Source: an uncultured Veillonella sp. (GTDB lineage: Bacteria; Bacillota; Negativicutes; Veillonellales; Veillonellaceae). From it: DNA of 11,164 nucleotides. The position numbers were made by a program, and so were the translations under genes. The DNA lies in contig URQX01000045.1 in the NCBI GenBank assembly GCA_900550175.1, positions 1 to 11,164 of the forward strand, written 5' to 3'. How positions within the stretch are numbered: position 1 is the stretch's first letter; each line of letters starts with the position of its first letter. This document shows, piece after piece, positions 11,035 to 11,164 of this stretch. The notes under the pieces are model-generated. The model saw only the letters and a program-made list of their open reading frames with translations. It searched no databases and was not told where the DNA came from.

Positions 11035-11068
11035 AAATCCTCTACCCTTATAGGTAGGGGATTTTTTT
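11035..11068 (+). terminator. Intrinsic terminator of the PhnA-like gene
   Basis: AAATCCTCTACC (11035-11046) pairs with GGTAGGGGATTT (11053-11064), with one G-T pair and a 6-nt loop, running into seven T's. Confidence 0.88.
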
Positions 11069-11070
11069 CG

Positions 11071-11079
11071 TGGTATAAT
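11071..11079 (+). promoter_or_regulatory. Extended -10 promoter of the last gene
   Basis: TGGTATAAT begins three bases after the T-run of the preceding terminator. It is the same extended -10 as before the PhnA-like gene, and again lacks a clear -35. Confidence 0.5.
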
Positions 11080-11126
11080 CAACGTAGACTGCGTGTAGTG
11101 TAAGAGTATTTAGGCGAGAGGAAACT

Positions 11127-11164
11127 ATGTTAAAACGTGTTGTGTTACTAGCCGTATTGGCGGG
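11127..11164 (+). CDS. Start of an exported protein (partial)
   Basis: Only the first 12 codons are in the window. They read MLKRVVLLAVLA, a positively charged start followed by a hydrophobic run, as in a signal peptide or membrane anchor. GAGAGGAAA (11116-11124) is the ribosome-binding site. The product cannot be identified. Confidence 0.6.
   Translation, partial: MLKRVVLLAVLA

Overview
The window looks like an accessory stretch of a low-GC diderm Firmicute of the class Negativicutes, most likely Veillonella. This rests on protein style, codon use and signal-peptide proteins; no marker gene is present, so the genus is an inference.

Positions 1-1500 are an insertion-sequence graveyard. There is the 3' end of an IS1182-type transposase whose last residues are replaced by the element's terminal hairpin. 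A small exported protein with its own promoter and terminator follows, then an IS200/IS605-type element whose tnpA lacks its catalytic-tyrosine part. Next comes a predicted AAA+ ATPase of the DUF4143 family. Its promoter is flanked by three GGTTTTAAAACC palindromes at 40-41 bp spacing, which look like operators.

Positions 2849-8284 hold eight co-directional, mostly acidic cytosolic proteins: unrecognised, DUF2262, unrecognised, SUKH-like, Imm26-like, HEAT-like, DUF1877 and DUF2695. This mix is typical of a polyimmunity cluster protecting against polymorphic toxins from neighbours. No toxin gene is in the window. A palindrome sits in the spacer of the apparent internal promoter at 3758-3786, and the run ends at a strong terminator (8344-8374).

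An ECF transporter S component (8394-8891) follows. Its predicted transcription start lies inside the left arm of that terminator.

The most interesting part is 8896-10525. Two short hydrophobic peptides on the minus strand (23 and 33 aa) each have a strong Shine-Dalgarno site buried in a hairpin. Each faces a convergent plus-strand small RNA of about 115-120 nt with a near-consensus promoter and an intrinsic terminator. These look like two paralogous type I toxin-antitoxin loci of the holin-like toxin (TxpA/BsrG) kind. In both, the sense and antisense RNAs begin with the same leader sequence. Between them lies a divergent pair: a carboxymuconolactone-decarboxylase-family gene with a 19-bp-spacer promoter, and a cysteine-free MerR regulator. 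The window ends with a PhnA/YjdM zinc-ribbon gene and the first codons of an exported protein.
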